Notes under the pieces: generated by a model
Databases searched by the model: none
What the model was told of the DNA's origin: nothing
Seen by the model: the letters and a program-made list of their open reading frames with translations, nothing else
Position numbers and translations under genes: made by a program
DNA from: an uncultured Porphyromonas sp.
GTDB lineage: Bacteria > Bacteroidota > Bacteroidia > Bacteroidales > Porphyromonadaceae
Assembly: GCA_900554935.1 (NCBI GenBank)
Contig: USJF01000013.1
Coordinates: 1-15,924 of the forward strand
Length of the DNA: 15,924 bases
Direction: 5' to 3'
Shown here: piece after piece, positions 14,977 through 15,924 of the stretch
How the letters are laid out: each line of letters begins with the position of its first letter
Numbering within the stretch: position 1 is the first letter of the stretch

Positions 14977-15924
14977 CGCTACTCCACTAGATATTCTACA
15001 GAAGTATTGGGGTTATGACCACTTCCGTCCGATGCAGGAGGAGGTGATCAATAGCCTACTAGAGGGGCATGATACCCTAGCATTGATGCCTACCGGTGGA
15101 GGTAAGTCCATTACCTATCAGGTACCAGCGATGATGTGCGAAGGGGTGGCACTTATTATCTCCCCCCTTGTGGCATTGATGAAAGACCAGGTCGATGGAC
15201 TCCGTAGGTACGGTATACGTGCCGGCTATCTCCATAGTGGGCAGAGTAGGGGAGAGATGCTAGCAGTGCTTGATAATTGCACCTTTGATTACTACAAACT
15301 CCTTTATGTCTCACCCGAGCGTCTTACCAATCCTCTTTTTCTACGTCGGATAGAGAGCCTAGTCATCTCCTTTGTAGCGGTAGACGAAGCCCACTGTATC
15401 AGCCAGTGGGGGTACGACTTTCGTCCCCATTACACTCGAATCAAAGAGTTCCGTCGCCGTATTCCTCACCTTCCCTTCCTTGCCCTTACTGCTACCGCTA
15501 CCCCACTTGTAGTGGAGGATATCCAGCAGCAGCTACTCTTTGGGGAGGAGAGTCGTTTTTTCAAAAAGAGTTTCCACCGCCGAGCACTCACCTATGTAGT
15601 GAGGCAAACCTATGATAAGGCACGGGAGCTGGTCCATATCCTCTCGAGTGTCGAGGGGAGTGCCCTTGTCTACGTGCGAAGTCGTAAAAAGACGAAGCAG
15701 ATCTCCGACCTCCTCAATTCCTATGGGCTGAGTAGCGATTACTTTCATGCCCTCCTGCCGCCAGAAGTAAAGGCAAGTAAGCAGAATGCGTGGCAAGCTG
15801 GTGAAGTGAGGATAATGGTCTGCACCAATGCCTTTGGTATGGGGATCAATAAAGAGGATGTACGAGTAGCTGCCGACTTCAAAAGCCTGCTCCATGACAT
15901 CCTCATAGAACATTGCCCGCAGTT
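14954..15924 (+). CDS. recQ: ATP-dependent DNA helicase RecQ, N-terminal part (cut by window end)
   Basis: A 3'-5' superfamily 2 helicase, frame open from ATG 14954 to the window end (323 codons). Seen: FRPMQEEVI (motif 0), PTGGGKSITYQ with Walker A K51, ISPLVALMKDQVD (motif Ia), VSPERL, VDEAHCISQWGYDFRPHY with D144-E-A-H147 and the RecQ aromatic-rich loop, LALTATATP (motif III, from about 177), ALVYVRSRKKTKQISDLL (motif IV), and CTNAFGMGINKEDVRV (motif V). The start inside the 3' end of recJ (23-bp overlap) implies translational coupling. After about residue 305 the frame reads AADFKSLLHDILIEHC instead of the expected histidine followed by the QEAGRAGRDG region of motif VI, so the last ~55 bases may not belong to this gene (see findings). 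Confidence 0.93.
   Translation, partial: MKPKLSTDATPLDILQKYWGYDHFRPMQEEVINSLLEGHDTLALMPTGGGKSITYQVPAMMCEGVALIISPLVALMKDQVDGLRRYGIRAGYLHSGQSRGEMLAVLDNCTFDYYKLLYVSPERLTNPLFLRRIESLVISFVAVDEAHCISQWGYDFRPHYTRIKEFRRRIPHLPFLALTATATPLVVEDIQQQLLFGEESRFFKKSFHRRALTYVVRQTYDKARELVHILSSVEGSALVYVRSRKKTKQISDLLNSYGLSSDYFHALLPPEVKASKQNAWQAGEVRIMVCTNAFGMGINKEDVRVAADFKSLLHDILIEHCPQ

Noticed and set aside
15533-15913. Reverse-strand frame of 126 codons opposite recQ
   Set aside because: Most of it is the shadow of recQ; only its first ~18 codons, in the segment where RecQ similarity ends, deserve attention and are treated as a possible junction.

Overview
The window looks like chromosomal DNA from a member of the Bacteroidales, most plausibly a Porphyromonas-like anaerobe. 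The evidence is indirect: promoter -7 boxes of the Bacteroidetes form TAnnTTTG precede several genes, starts are preceded by A-rich leaders rather than Shine-Dalgarno sites, and the gene types fit (a NagZ/serine-hydrolase fusion, a five-gene 2-oxoacid:ferredoxin oxidoreductase operon with an embedded small membrane protein, and a DUF3575/DUF3868-type envelope pair). There is no rRNA, tRNA, dnaA gene or taxonomic marker, so the genus is an inference.

Layout. Positions 1-1280 (minus) hold the N-terminal part of a long-chain acyl-CoA synthetase. Divergent from it, 1377-4364 (plus) encodes a secreted NagZ-like GH3 beta-N-acetylglucosaminidase fused to a beta-lactamase-fold serine hydrolase, probably for peptidoglycan turnover. 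A 315-bp convergent gap follows, with a degenerate 23-bp repeat array and a large inverted repeat. On the minus strand come murF (5498-6832) and a ZIP metal transporter (4680-5492), five bases apart. Divergent from murF, 6995-10012 is a compact operon: ferredoxin delta subunit, alpha subunit, a 77-residue two-helix membrane protein, TPP beta subunit and gamma subunit. It has a recognisable promoter and a strong terminator. A second promoter, whose -33 element sits in that terminator's T tract, drives a DUF3575-like protein and a DUF3868/OmpA-like protein (10214-12319), again closed by a strong terminator.

The most unusual part is the roughly 900-bp gene-free interval 12320-13218. Its left part carries a 22-bp-period array of palindromic units. 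Its right part carries about a dozen DnaA-box-like 9-mers, including two perfect TTATCCACA boxes 22 bp apart, next to AT-rich stretches. I read this as a candidate replication origin (oriC). Just beyond it are recJ (13219-14976), apparently transcribed with almost no leader, and the overlapping start of recQ (14954 to the window end).

The last ~55 bases do not continue the RecQ family pattern, which suggests an assembly join or real rearrangement at the window edge. Functionally the window combines cell-wall synthesis and recycling, anaerobic 2-oxoacid oxidation, an envelope/fimbria-type pair, and DNA replication/repair genes beside a possible origin.
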